Positions 14,239 to 19,610 of a DNA stretch of 19,610 nt are shown piece after piece (positions within the stretch are counted from its first letter, which is position 1; each line of letters starts with the position of its first letter). Source of the DNA: an uncultured Angelakisella sp. (GTDB lineage: Bacteria > Bacillota > Clostridia > Oscillospirales > Ruminococcaceae). The notes below the pieces were generated by a model. That model made no database searches, had not been told where the DNA came from, and saw nothing but the letters and a program-made list of their open reading frames with translations. Made by a program: the position numbers and the translations under genes. Where the stretch lies: positions 1 through 19,610 of the forward strand of contig CAJUFR010000039.1 of the NCBI GenBank assembly GCA_910585525.1. Direction: 5' to 3'.

Positions 14239-16142
14239 CTTCTGTCTCCTTTGCGCCGGGGGCCCTGACTGGGCCTTGCCCGGTTTTTTGTGGCTCTTGC
14301 CCCGGCGATGGCCCGGGCTTTGCTTTTGTCACTGAGGCGGCGGAGGTAAGCCTGGTCCGGCTGGACCAGCTTGCCGGGGCCGTTGCCGATCAGGTCCTCC
14401 CGCCCCGCCCGGATCAGCGCCTCGATGCAGAGGCGGCGGTTCTCCGGCTTGTAGTATTGCAGCAGGGCCCGCTGTAGCTTTTTCTCGTAGGGGTCGGTGG
14501 GGACGAACACCTTTTCCATGGTATACGGGTCGATGCCGGTATAGAACATGGTGGTGGAGGCGGTGGCGGGGGTGGGGTAGAAGTCCTGGACCTGCTCCGG
14601 CCGGATGCGGTTCTCCTTGAGGTAGACCGCCAGGGCCACCGCGTCCCGCATGGTGCTGCCGGGGTGGGAGGAGATGAGGTAGGGCACCAGGTACTGCTCC
14701 TTCCCCGCCCGGCGGGTAGCCTGGTAGAAGGCCCTGCAGAACCGGTCATAGGTCTGCACCGGGGGCTTGCCCATCCGGGCCAGCACCGGGGGGGAGATAT
14801 GCTCCGGGGCCACCTTCAGCTGGCCGCTGACGTGGTGGCGCACCAGCTGGTCCAGAAAATCGGTGGACTTGTCCGCCATGATGTAATCGTACCGCAGGCC
14901 GCTGCGGACGAACACCTTCTTCACCCCGGGTATCTCCCGCAGCTTCCGCAGCAGGTCGATGTAGTCGCTGTGGTCGGCCTGGAGGGCGGGGCAGGGGGAG
15001 GGGAAAAGGCACTTCTTCCCCTGGCACACCCCGGCCTTCTCCTGCTTTTTGCAGGCGGGGCCCCGGAAGTTGGCGGTGGGCCCCCCCACGTCGTGGATGT
15101 GCCCCTTGAACCGGGGGTTTTCCACAAAGCCCCGGGCCTCCCGGAGCACCGAATCATGGCTGCGGGGGGTGACGAACCGCCCCTGGTGGAAGGCGATGGA
15201 ACAGAAGTTGCAGGCCCCGTAGCAGCCCCGGTTGTGGATGATGGAGAACTCCACCTCCTCGATGGCCTTGACGCCCCCCATGGCCTGGTAGGAGGGGTGA
15301 TAATATCTCTCATAGGGGAGGTCGTGGACCCCGTCCAACTCCCGGGTGGTGAGGGGGATGGCCGGGGGGTTCTGCACCAGCATCCGGTCCCCGTGCTTCT
15401 GGGTCAACGCCTTGCCGTAGACGTGGTCCTGCTGGTCCAGCTGGAGCCGGGAGGCCCTGGCGTAGGCCATCTTGTCCAGCCGCACCTTGTCGAAGCTGGC
15501 GCAGGACACCGCCCCGGCCGGCACCGGCTCGTCCAGGCCGCAGAGGTAGCAGATGCCCCGGATGTCCCGCATCTCATCCGGCCTTTTCCCCTGGGCGAAG
15601 GCGCGGGCGATCTGGGAGATGGACCGCTCCCCCATGCCGAAGGAGAGAAGGTCGGCGCCGCTCTCCACCAGGATGGAGGGCCGGACGGCGTCATCCCAAT
15701 AGTCGTAGTGGGCGAACCGCCGGAGGCTGGCCTCCAGCCCCCCGATGACCACCGGCACCTCCGGGTAGGCGGCCTTGCAGAGCCGGGCGTAGACGGTGCA
15801 GGCCCGGTCGGGGCGGCGGCCGGCCTTCCCCCCGGGGGTGTAGGCGTCGTCGCTGCGCTTTCTCTTGGCGGCGGTGTAGTGGGCCACCATGGAATCGATG
15901 TTCCCCCCGGTGACCAGGAAGGCGTGCTTGGGCGGGCCGAAGCGGGTGAAGTCCGCCGGGGAGGAGAAATCCGGCTGGGCCAGCATGGCCACCCGGAAGC
16001 CCTGGGCCTCCAGCACCCGGGAGATGATGGCGATGCCAAAGGAGGGATGGTCCACATAGGCGTCCCCGGTGACGCAGATAAAATCCGCCTGATCCCAGCC
16101 CCGGGCGGTCATCTCTTGTTTTGTGACAGGCAGGAAGCTCAA
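14235..16142 (-). CDS. ygiQ: YgiQ family radical SAM protein
   Basis: This 635-residue protein has an N-terminal YgiQ domain (FLPVTKQEMTARGWDQADFI, then VTGDAYVDHPSFG), a radical SAM core with CxxxCxxC at C307, C311 and C314 (GCYGACNFCSIAF), and a C-terminal DUF3362-like segment with VQDFYPTPATASTTMFYTG. The physiological reaction is not known. I chose the TTG at 16142 because family members begin just before FLPxTKxEM and GAGGTG lies 6 nt upstream; the open frame runs back to 16313 but that extension has no family similarity. It is the first gene of an operon with the metallohydrolase (ATGA overlap) and DUF3006. Confidence 0.9.
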   Translation of the reverse strand: MSFLPVTKQEMTARGWDQADFICVTGDAYVDHPSFGIAIISRVLEAQGFRVAMLAQPDFSSPADFTRFGPPKHAFLVTGGNIDSMVAHYTAAKRKRSDDAYTPGGKAGRRPDRACTVYARLCKAAYPEVPVVIGGLEASLRRFAHYDYWDDAVRPSILVESGADLLSFGMGERSISQIARAFAQGKRPDEMRDIRGICYLCGLDEPVPAGAVSCASFDKVRLDKMAYARASRLQLDQQDHVYGKALTQKHGDRMLVQNPPAIPLTTRELDGVHDLPYERYYHPSYQAMGGVKAIEEVEFSIIHNRGCYGACNFCSIAFHQGRFVTPRSHDSVLREARGFVENPRFKGHIHDVGGPTANFRGPACKKQEKAGVCQGKKCLFPSPCPALQADHSDYIDLLRKLREIPGVKKVFVRSGLRYDYIMADKSTDFLDQLVRHHVSGQLKVAPEHISPPVLARMGKPPVQTYDRFCRAFYQATRRAGKEQYLVPYLISSHPGSTMRDAVALAVYLKENRIRPEQVQDFYPTPATASTTMFYTGIDPYTMEKVFVPTDPYEKKLQRALLQYYKPENRRLCIEALIRAGREDLIGNGPGKLVQPDQAYLRRLSDKSKARAIAGARATKNRARPSQGPRRKGDRR

Positions 16143-16234
16143 AGCAGACACCTCATTTCTGGACAAAAAAGGACCTTTTTCCCCGGGGTTCGTGAAAAGA
16201 TTCAGAAGCGGAAGGTTTTTAACAGGGAAAATGG

Positions 16235-16263
16235 TTGTTTTTTCCGGCACGGTCATGTATAAT
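16235..16263 (+). promoter_or_regulatory. Sigma-A promoter for the structured leader
   Basis: TTGTTT (16235-16240), a 17-nt spacer and TATAAT (16258-16263) point rightward, with transcription expected from about 16270. The secreted-protein ATG is at 16585, so the leader would be about 315 nt. Confidence 0.72.
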
Positions 16264-16284
16264 AAAGGGCAAGGCACAAGATAA
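16256..16284 (-). promoter_or_regulatory. Possible ygiQ promoter sharing the -10 region
   Basis: On the minus strand TTATCT (16284-16279), a 17-nt spacer and TATACA (16261-16256) overlap the -10 of the rightward promoter. If both are used, polymerase can occupy only one at a time. The -35 is weak. Confidence 0.4.
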
Positions 16285-16489
16285 GTGCAAGCAGGAGCGG
16301 AATGTTGGCGCATCCCGCCCCCTGTCTACGGAGACGCACCTCCATACACAACGGCTCACGCCGCACGTTGCAAGTATCATTATACTGTTTTATGGCCCCA
16401 AAGACAAGCGGGGGAGAAACGGTTTTGGTTTGTGTTGTACTTGTTTGCGGCGCTGTGTATGGTTTATTTTCCGTACACGGCGCTTTTTT
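16270..16489 (+). ncRNA. Candidate cis-regulatory leader RNA (attenuator) or small RNA
   Basis: From the expected start near 16270 the RNA holds several short hairpins (GCAC-GTGC at its 5' end, GTCT-ACGG-AGAC at 16324-16335, AGTAT-ATACT near 16373) and ends in a strong terminator. The segment CCATACACA (16342-16350) is the exact complement of TGTGTATGG (16454-16462) in the terminator's 5' arm, and GCCGC (16360-16364) can pair with GCGGC (16447-16451). This gives two mutually exclusive folds, as in riboswitches and attenuators. I do not recognise a known riboswitch class. It could also be a free-standing small RNA of about 220 nt. No protein-coding gene is evident in 16143-16584. Confidence 0.55.
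16450..16489 (+). terminator. Terminator inside the leader of the secreted-protein gene
   Basis: A 13-bp stem (16450-16462 with 16471-16483, two G-T pairs) closes an 8-nt loop TTTATTTT and is followed by TTTTTT. It stands 95 nt before the secreted-protein ATG with no obvious promoter between them. A GC-rich inverted repeat GCCCGGGG/CCCCGGGC (about 16506-16538) follows. Confidence 0.85.
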
Positions 16490-16584
16490 GTTGCCTTGCG
16501 GAGCGGCCCGGGGGCCTGTTGTAGGGGTCCCCGGGCGGAAAAGCCGCAGGAGTACGCAAAACGCAGACGAGGAGGACACAGACG

Positions 16585-18423
16585 ATGAAAAAATTTTTAG
16601 CTGTACTGCTGGCGCTGTCCATGGCGGTCTGTACCATGGTATCTTTCAGCGTCACCGCCATGGCGGCGGGAGAAACCTTTATCGAAAAAGACATCTGGTA
16701 CACCATGGATCAGTACACCATGGATACCATCCCCCAAGGGGCGACCGTGACCTTTACCTTGAAGATACGGGGTGACACCTTCCAGGCCGCGGAGATCTTA
16801 AGTGACGACCCCAGTATCCTTTATGCCGGGCCGACCACTGTTGACGGGGATACCGCCACCTGCTCCGTCACTGCGATCAAAGAAGGAGAGACAGCCCTCG
16901 TGTTCCGGGTCTCAGGCACAGCCAAAGATGAGAATGGTCTCCCTGTAAACGCTGTTGCGGTGGGGCATCCTGCTACCGTTGTTCCGGGCACCGGGGAAAT
17001 ACCTGATATCCCGGAGGACCCCACGATTTTTAGAATGAAGTATTCCGCCGGTTCAGACGGAAGATATTTCACAACCGTTGGTATCAATCCATATGCAAGT
17101 TCTTATGAAAATATGGGCTACGATGCAGCTTTCCCTTATATATTAAAGGAAGGCTATTCTGTCCAGTCTGTCAGTCTCAAGGAAGGTGTCCTCCTTGGTG
17201 TGACCCACCCTGCAACGGCCATTGGAAACGATGCCCAGCCGGTGATAGGTATACGGATCCCCAGAGATAAAGAATACGGACCGGAGGATCTCGGTACCAA
17301 ATTTGAGGATACCGTGATCGTTATCGTTACAGACGGTACCAAATCTTATCGGTATGAACTTCCTATACGTGTCACCATGGATAGGTTTAGCACTATGCCT
17401 ACCATCCTTGTAACCGATGAAGGCGGGAACATTCTGTACAATCGTGACACAATAGAACTTCCTATGGGGAAAACCACCTGCTTTACAGCAAAAATTTTGG
17501 ATGCTGCAAAAGTCATGCTTCTTCCTTTGCTTCCTACGGAAACTGACTTTGGTTATAATTTAATTTCGATTAAATATGTACCGATCGATGATTATACGAT
17601 GCGTGTGGAACTGACCCCTCTAGTTGCCAATGCATCAGGACACATATTTCTGTATATCAGCGAAACTTCCACTCCCGGCACACCACTAGACAACGTTACC
17701 GCTTACTTCTACTACAAAGTTACCGGAGACCCCAGCACCCCCACCGATCCCGAAGAACCGGACCAGCCCTCCAAACCCGACAAGCCCAGCAAACCCACCA
17801 CCCCCGGCAAAGTGACCGAATCCCCCGAACAGGCCGAATACACCGCCAACAAGGCCGCCGAGGACGCCGCCGTTGACCTGGTCCGGGAGGCCAACGCCGC
17901 CCTGGCCGCCGGGAAGGAGCTTCCCGCCAAGGCCCAGTCGGTGACCACCGCCGCCGGTACCACTGTCACCGCCGTCCCGGTGAAGCTGTCCGGCCTGGAG
18001 GCTTCTCTCTCCCTGGACACCATGGACCTGCTGGCCGGGGGCAAAGTAGGCCTGAAAGCCAGCATCAACAGCGGCGCCGCCGAGGTCATCCTTCCCGCCG
18101 GCTTCACCCACACCCCGGAGCCTGGCCGCTTCGGCTACCCCCTGGGCTTCCAGAAGGACCCCCGTGGCAGTGACCTGATGACCGAACTGGTCAAGGGCGA
18201 CACCGCCAAGACCGAGACCTGCAAGCTGGGGGGCAACGTGGTGCTCCCCACCACCGCCACCGTCACCATCAAGACCAAGCTGGACGGCAAGGTGAACGTC
18301 TACTACTGGAACGATGAGACCCGGAAAGCCACCCTCATCGCCAGCCCCACCGCCGCCGATGGCCGGGTGACCTTCGCCACTAAGCAGCTGGGGCATTTGA
18401 TCCTTACTACCGGCACTATCTAA
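16585..18423 (+). CDS. Secreted protein with Pro-rich linker and C-terminal clostridial domain
   Basis: This 612-residue exported protein has signal peptide MKKFLAVLLALSMAVCTMV, ending near SVTAMAAG. An Ig-like or beta-rich N-terminal part (about 30-380) includes VTFTLKIRGDTFQAAEILSD. A Pro/Lys/Asp linker (about 381-410: DPEEPDQPSKPDKPSKP) follows. The C-terminal domain (about 411-612) contains PAGFTHTPEPGRFGYPLGF and ends VYYWNDETRKATLIASP, then KQLGHLILTTGTI, a pattern common at the ends of clostridial secreted proteins. No LPxTG, SLH or other cell-wall anchor is seen, so it is probably released or held non-covalently. GAGGAGG lies 9 nt before the ATG. Roughly 17030-17720 is clearly more AT-rich with different codon use than both ends. 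Function is not recognised. Confidence 0.85.
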   Translation: MKKFLAVLLALSMAVCTMVSFSVTAMAAGETFIEKDIWYTMDQYTMDTIPQGATVTFTLKIRGDTFQAAEILSDDPSILYAGPTTVDGDTATCSVTAIKEGETALVFRVSGTAKDENGLPVNAVAVGHPATVVPGTGEIPDIPEDPTIFRMKYSAGSDGRYFTTVGINPYASSYENMGYDAAFPYILKEGYSVQSVSLKEGVLLGVTHPATAIGNDAQPVIGIRIPRDKEYGPEDLGTKFEDTVIVIVTDGTKSYRYELPIRVTMDRFSTMPTILVTDEGGNILYNRDTIELPMGKTTCFTAKILDAAKVMLLPLLPTETDFGYNLISIKYVPIDDYTMRVELTPLVANASGHIFLYISETSTPGTPLDNVTAYFYYKVTGDPSTPTDPEEPDQPSKPDKPSKPTTPGKVTESPEQAEYTANKAAEDAAVDLVREANAALAAGKELPAKAQSVTTAAGTTVTAVPVKLSGLEASLSLDTMDLLAGGKVGLKASINSGAAEVILPAGFTHTPEPGRFGYPLGFQKDPRGSDLMTELVKGDTAKTETCKLGGNVVLPTTATVTIKTKLDGKVNVYYWNDETRKATLIASPTAADGRVTFATKQLGHLILTTGTI

Positions 18424-18449
18424 AAAAACTCCCCCAGAGCCGTGGGGGA
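18422..18449 (-). terminator. Terminator facing left after the secreted-protein gene
   Basis: TCCCCCA (18430-18436) pairs with TGGGGGA (18443-18449). On the minus strand the stem is followed by GTTTTTTT, so it best stops leftward transcripts such as a read-through toxin mRNA. On the plus strand a T-run (AAAAATTTTT) comes only about 10 nt later, so rightward termination is less certain. Confidence 0.6.
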
Positions 18450-18466
18450 AGCGCAAAAATTTTTCC

Positions 18467-18495
18467 TTGCATATCTCTGCGGGTCGTGGTATACT
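18467..18495 (+). promoter_or_regulatory. Promoter of the antisense RNA
   Basis: TTGCAT (18467-18472), a 17-nt spacer and extended -10 TGGTATACT (hexamer 18490-18495) form a strong promoter pointing right, with a start expected near 18502. No rightward reading frame with a ribosome-binding site follows before the tRNA, so the product is an RNA. Confidence 0.75.
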
Positions 18496-18501
18496 GTAGA
18501 T

Positions 18502-18590
18502 ACAAAATCCTGTAAAGACCCACTTGACTTGCGCACAAAGTCGGGCCCACCAGAGAGGTGCCTACTCTCTGATGGGCCCTTTGTGCTTGC
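18502..18590 (+). ncRNA. Candidate antisense RNA antitoxin (type I system)
   Basis: From the strong promoter, the predicted RNA of about 85-90 nt contains CCTGTAAAGA (18509-18518) and CCCACTTG (18519-18526), then a 21-bp hairpin (18533-18586). Both short motifs recur in the same orientation at 18665-18674 and 18680-18687, where on the opposite strand they form the toxin's first codons and start. The RNA can thus pair with the toxin mRNA at its start region through the repeats and at the shared hairpin. The layout and size match RNA II of the Fst/par systems of enterococcal plasmid pAD1. The exact 3' end is unsure because the T-tract after the hairpin is poor. Confidence 0.65.
18533..18586. 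terminator. Shared 21-bp hairpin between convergent toxin and antisense RNA
   Basis: Three 7-bp blocks stack: GCACAAA/TTTGTGC (outer), GGGCCCA/TGGGCCC and CAGAGAG/CTCTCTG (inner), with a 3-nt bulge and one mismatch, closing a 7-nt loop GTGCCTA. It lies just after the toxin stop and between the two converging promoters, as the bidirectional terminator does in par loci. T-tracts are weak on both sides. Confidence 0.75.
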
Positions 18591-18594
18591 TGCC

Positions 18595-18684
18595 TTAGCT
18601 GCGCCGGTCAAGCCACTTGCATATGTAGTGTGCCACTACACTTGCTCCGACCGACAGGAAAAACCCTGTAAAGATCTCGCCCAC
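18595..18684 (-). CDS. Small hydrophobic toxin-like peptide (type I, Fst-like layout)
   Basis: This 29-codon frame starts with GTG at 18684 behind GGGGAGG placed 8 nt upstream, an ideal ribosome-binding site. The product begins MGEIFTGFFLSVGASVV and ends HYICKWLDRRS: a single membrane helix followed by a short charged tail, the plan of Fst, Ldr and TxpA-type toxins. The frame could begin three codons earlier at another GTG, but that would overlap the ribosome-binding site. Its own promoter lies at 18734-18762, giving a 5' leader of about 43 nt. An antisense RNA is encoded on the other strand. Family membership is inferred from size, topology and layout, not from a database match. Confidence 0.7.
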   Translation of the reverse strand: MGEIFTGFFLSVGASVVAHYICKWLDRRS

Positions 18685-18733
18685 TTGGCTCACCTCCCCT
18701 CTGCTACCAGAGTGGGAAAGAGGCAGCATCATC

Positions 18734-18762
18734 AGTATGACAAAAATCGACAGTATCCGCAA
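18734..18762 (-). promoter_or_regulatory. Promoter of the toxin-like peptide gene
   Basis: On the minus strand TTGCGG (18762-18757), a 17-nt spacer and CATACT (18739-18734) would start RNA near 18727, giving a toxin mRNA of about 195 nt to the shared hairpin. The -10 deviates at its first base. Confidence 0.55.
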
Positions 18763-18793
18763 CGCCGGTGAAAAAGTTTTTCAGAAAACCCCC

Positions 18794-18822
18794 TTGCAAA
18801 CTTCCAAAAAGTACAGTATAAT
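18794..18822 (+). promoter_or_regulatory. Sigma-A promoter for tRNA-Arg
   Basis: TTGCAA (18794-18799), a 17-nt spacer and TATAAT (18817-18822) lie 42 nt before the tRNA. Confidence 0.85.
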
Positions 18823-18864
18823 AATGGGGCACCTTTGAGGATATCCTCCCCAAAGGAGCCCTGT

Positions 18865-18941
18865 GCGTCCGTAGCTCAGTTGGATAGAGCGTTCGGCTCC
18901 GACCCGGAAGGCCGCTGGTTCGAATCCAGTCGGGCGCACCA
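18865..18941 (+). tRNA. tRNA-Arg (anticodon CCG)
   Basis: The 77-nt cloverleaf is complete. The acceptor stem is GCGTCCG/CGGGCGC with one G-T pair, the D-arm GCTC/GAGC, and the anticodon stem TTCGG/CCGGA with loop CTCCGAC, giving CCG. The T-arm is GCTGG-TTCGAAT-CCAGT, and the terminal ACCA is encoded. It reads CGG, a frequent Arg codon in the neighbouring GC-rich genes. It has its own promoter and terminator. Confidence 0.96.
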
Positions 18942-18950
18942 ACTAATCCG

Positions 18951-19008
18951 AACACTTTAGATGCCATGCGGATAAACCCGCATGGCATCAAGTGTTTGTG
19001 GACTTTTT
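18951..19008 (+). terminator. Terminator after tRNA-Arg
   Basis: AACACTT with AAGTGTT (outer) and GATGCCATGCGG with CCGCATGGCATC (12 bp, inner) form a long near-perfect hairpin (18951-18996), followed by TTTTT at 19004-19008. Confidence 0.85.
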
Positions 19009-19113
19009 AGGGGTCAAAGATCAGCTGGTCAAACGATAGATGCAAAAGAGGGTTTGAAAGTAACTGGCAGGATTTGAACCCCACGATTTCCCCGTTTTTG
19101 GCAGTTTTGGGTC

Positions 19114-19362
19114 TGTGCCCTTTTTGAATCGGGCAGAGGCCCGCAAAAAAAGGCACAGCCTTTCCCGAAAAAAGATAGACGAAAATAAAGGCCCCGTTTT
19201 GTTGGTTATCCACAGCCAACAGACCGGTGCCCTTTTTGATCTCCTGCCAATTGAAAAAGGGCACCAGCCCCAGATGCCCTCACAAACCATATCCAGCGCC
19301 CAGCCGTTCTTCCCTTTTGGGAAAAGCAGTTGGGCCTTTTTTGTCTCCCCTTCAAAAAGGGC
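19114..19362. repeat. Three related hairpins with GCCC-T5 / A5-GGGC arms
   Basis: Hairpin 1 (19114-19157) pairs TGTGCC..TTTTT with AAAAA..GGCACA around an inner CGGGC/GCCCG stem. Hairpin 2 (19226-19265) pairs GGTGCCCTTTTT perfectly with AAAAAGGGCACC. Hairpin 3 (19334-19362) pairs GCCTTTTTTG with CAAAAAGGGC. They recur at about 105-115 bp intervals in a gene-free stretch (19009-19394). No supported reading frame is seen there. They look like dispersed intergenic repeats. Confidence 0.65.
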
Positions 19363-19394
19363 ACAGCCCCCAAAACCAAATCATCAGTCCCCCC

Positions 19395-19435
19395 AAGCGC
19401 CGGTGTTTTGCTAAAGCAGAATATCGGCGCTTTTT
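19395..19435 (+). terminator. Terminator-like hairpin before the last gene
   Basis: AAGCGCCG (19395-19402) pairs with CGGCGCTT (19425-19432), with a small inner stem TGCT/AGCA, followed by TTTTTG. It stands 37 nt before the next ATG, so it either ends an upstream transcript or attenuates the last gene. Confidence 0.65.
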
Positions 19436-19471
19436 GTATTTTCAGAAAAAACAGAAAAAGGAGCGAAGAAG

Positions 19472-19610
19472 ATGATCATCGAAGTGACCCCAAAGACCAC
19501 GACCACCCGCTGGCGGGACATCCCCATCCCAAGCCGCTGCAAAAACTGCCCCTATCCCCATGTGGGCTTCACCTGCCGGGACCGGGATGGCGGCTGCCTG
19601 CGGACCGATG
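19472..19610 (+). CDS. Cysteine-rich hypothetical protein, cut by window edge
   Basis: The first 46 codons of a gene start at an ATG with AAAGGAG 8 nt upstream. The product begins MIIEVTPKTTTTRWRDIPIP. Four cysteines then follow, in CKNC (residues 24-27), TC and GC, within 20 residues, suggesting a zinc- or metal-binding knuckle. The right end lies outside the window, so family and length cannot be judged. No promoter was found in the 36 nt after the upstream hairpin. Confidence 0.6.
   Translation, partial: MIIEVTPKTTTTRWRDIPIPSRCKNCPYPHVGFTCRDRDGGCLRTD

Larger units (their letters stand above)
18509..18687. repeat. Paired direct repeats DRa (CCTGTAAAGA) and DRb (CCCACTTG)
   Basis: DRa/DRb occur at 18509-18518/18519-18526 (adjacent) and at 18665-18674/18680-18687 (5-nt gap). 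The right-hand DRb contains the complement of the toxin GTG start codon, and DRa covers its codons 4-7. In Fst systems the DRa and DRb repeats play the same part. Confidence 0.8.

Noticed and set aside
16324..16335. GTCT-ACGG-AGAC hairpin resembling one half of a guanidine-II (mini-ykkC) riboswitch, whose loops are ACGR
   Set aside because: That class needs two such hairpins close to the ribosome-binding site. No second ACGR-loop hairpin is present, and the downstream gene is a secreted protein rather than a guanidine transporter.
18502..18720. 6S RNA or another housekeeping RNA
   Set aside because: The RNA has a single compact hairpin rather than the long rod with a central bubble, and no SRP, RNase P or tmRNA motifs. 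The direct repeats and the opposite-strand small reading frame explain the region better.
18420..18991. Minus-strand frames of 63 and 95 codons over the toxin-antitoxin and tRNA region
   Set aside because: They have no ribosome-binding site, and one runs through the tRNA. Only the 29-codon frame has proper initiation signals.
19066..19084. tRNA T-arm-like sequence on the minus strand
   Set aside because: TTCAAAT resembles a T-loop, but the flanking arms do not pair as a T-stem and no acceptor, D or anticodon arms can be drawn, so it is not a tRNA gene. It is kept only as a weak hint in the integration-site observation.
1..19610. CRISPR arrays, insertion sequences, prophage genes and rRNA genes
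   Set aside because: No regularly spaced identical repeats, transposase or integrase, phage structural genes or rRNA segments were seen.

Overview
The window reads as chromosomal DNA of a GC-rich, Gram-positive anaerobe of the Clostridia, most likely an Oscillospiraceae-type gut Firmicute. The grounds are strong AGGAGG ribosome-binding sites before nearly every gene, sigma-A promoters almost all with 17-nt spacers, very high third-position GC, LysO split into two short genes, and a clostridial-type secreted protein. The species call is inference.

Left block (1-4.63 kb, minus strand): a tightly spaced series runs leftward from one promoter: an MTA/SAH-deaminase-like amidohydrolase, a RelB/RelE-type toxin-antitoxin pair joined by an ATGA overlap, a flotillin-like SPFH protein with an internal 22-residue repeat, and a YihY/BrkB membrane protein. 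A divergent sigma-A promoter starts the next block (4.76-8.4 kb, plus strand): a CBS-domain HlyC/CorC-type membrane protein, a cation diffusion facilitator with a manganese-type metal site, and the lysine exporter LysO as two reading frames separated by a single in-frame TAG.

Middle block (8.4-11.3 kb, plus strand): a polar amino-acid ABC importer (lipoprotein, permease, ATPase). Its promoter overlaps an ARG-box-like site, a second such site lies upstream, and the leader encodes a 14-residue peptide ending Arg-Thr-Arg-Arg. Together these suggest an arginine-controlled basic amino-acid importer beside a lysine exporter. A Uma2-family protein, a cytidylate-kinase-like protein and an HPr-like protein without the catalytic histidine follow.

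Right block (13-18.4 kb): a minus-strand operon holds YgiQ (radical SAM), a ComEC-like metallo-beta-lactamase protein and a DUF3006 protein. A divergent promoter drives a roughly 315-nt leader with a strong terminator and a matching upstream antiterminator segment, followed by a secreted 612-residue protein of mosaic base composition.

Right end (18.4-19.61 kb): the most striking find is a compact locus shaped like the Fst/par type I toxin-antitoxin systems. A 29-codon hydrophobic peptide gene on the minus strand and a convergent small RNA on the plus strand share a 21-bp hairpin, and paired direct repeats cover the toxin start codon. A tRNA-Arg(CCG) with its own promoter and terminator follows, then about 460 bp of noncoding DNA with three related hairpins, then the start of a cysteine-rich gene cut by the window edge.
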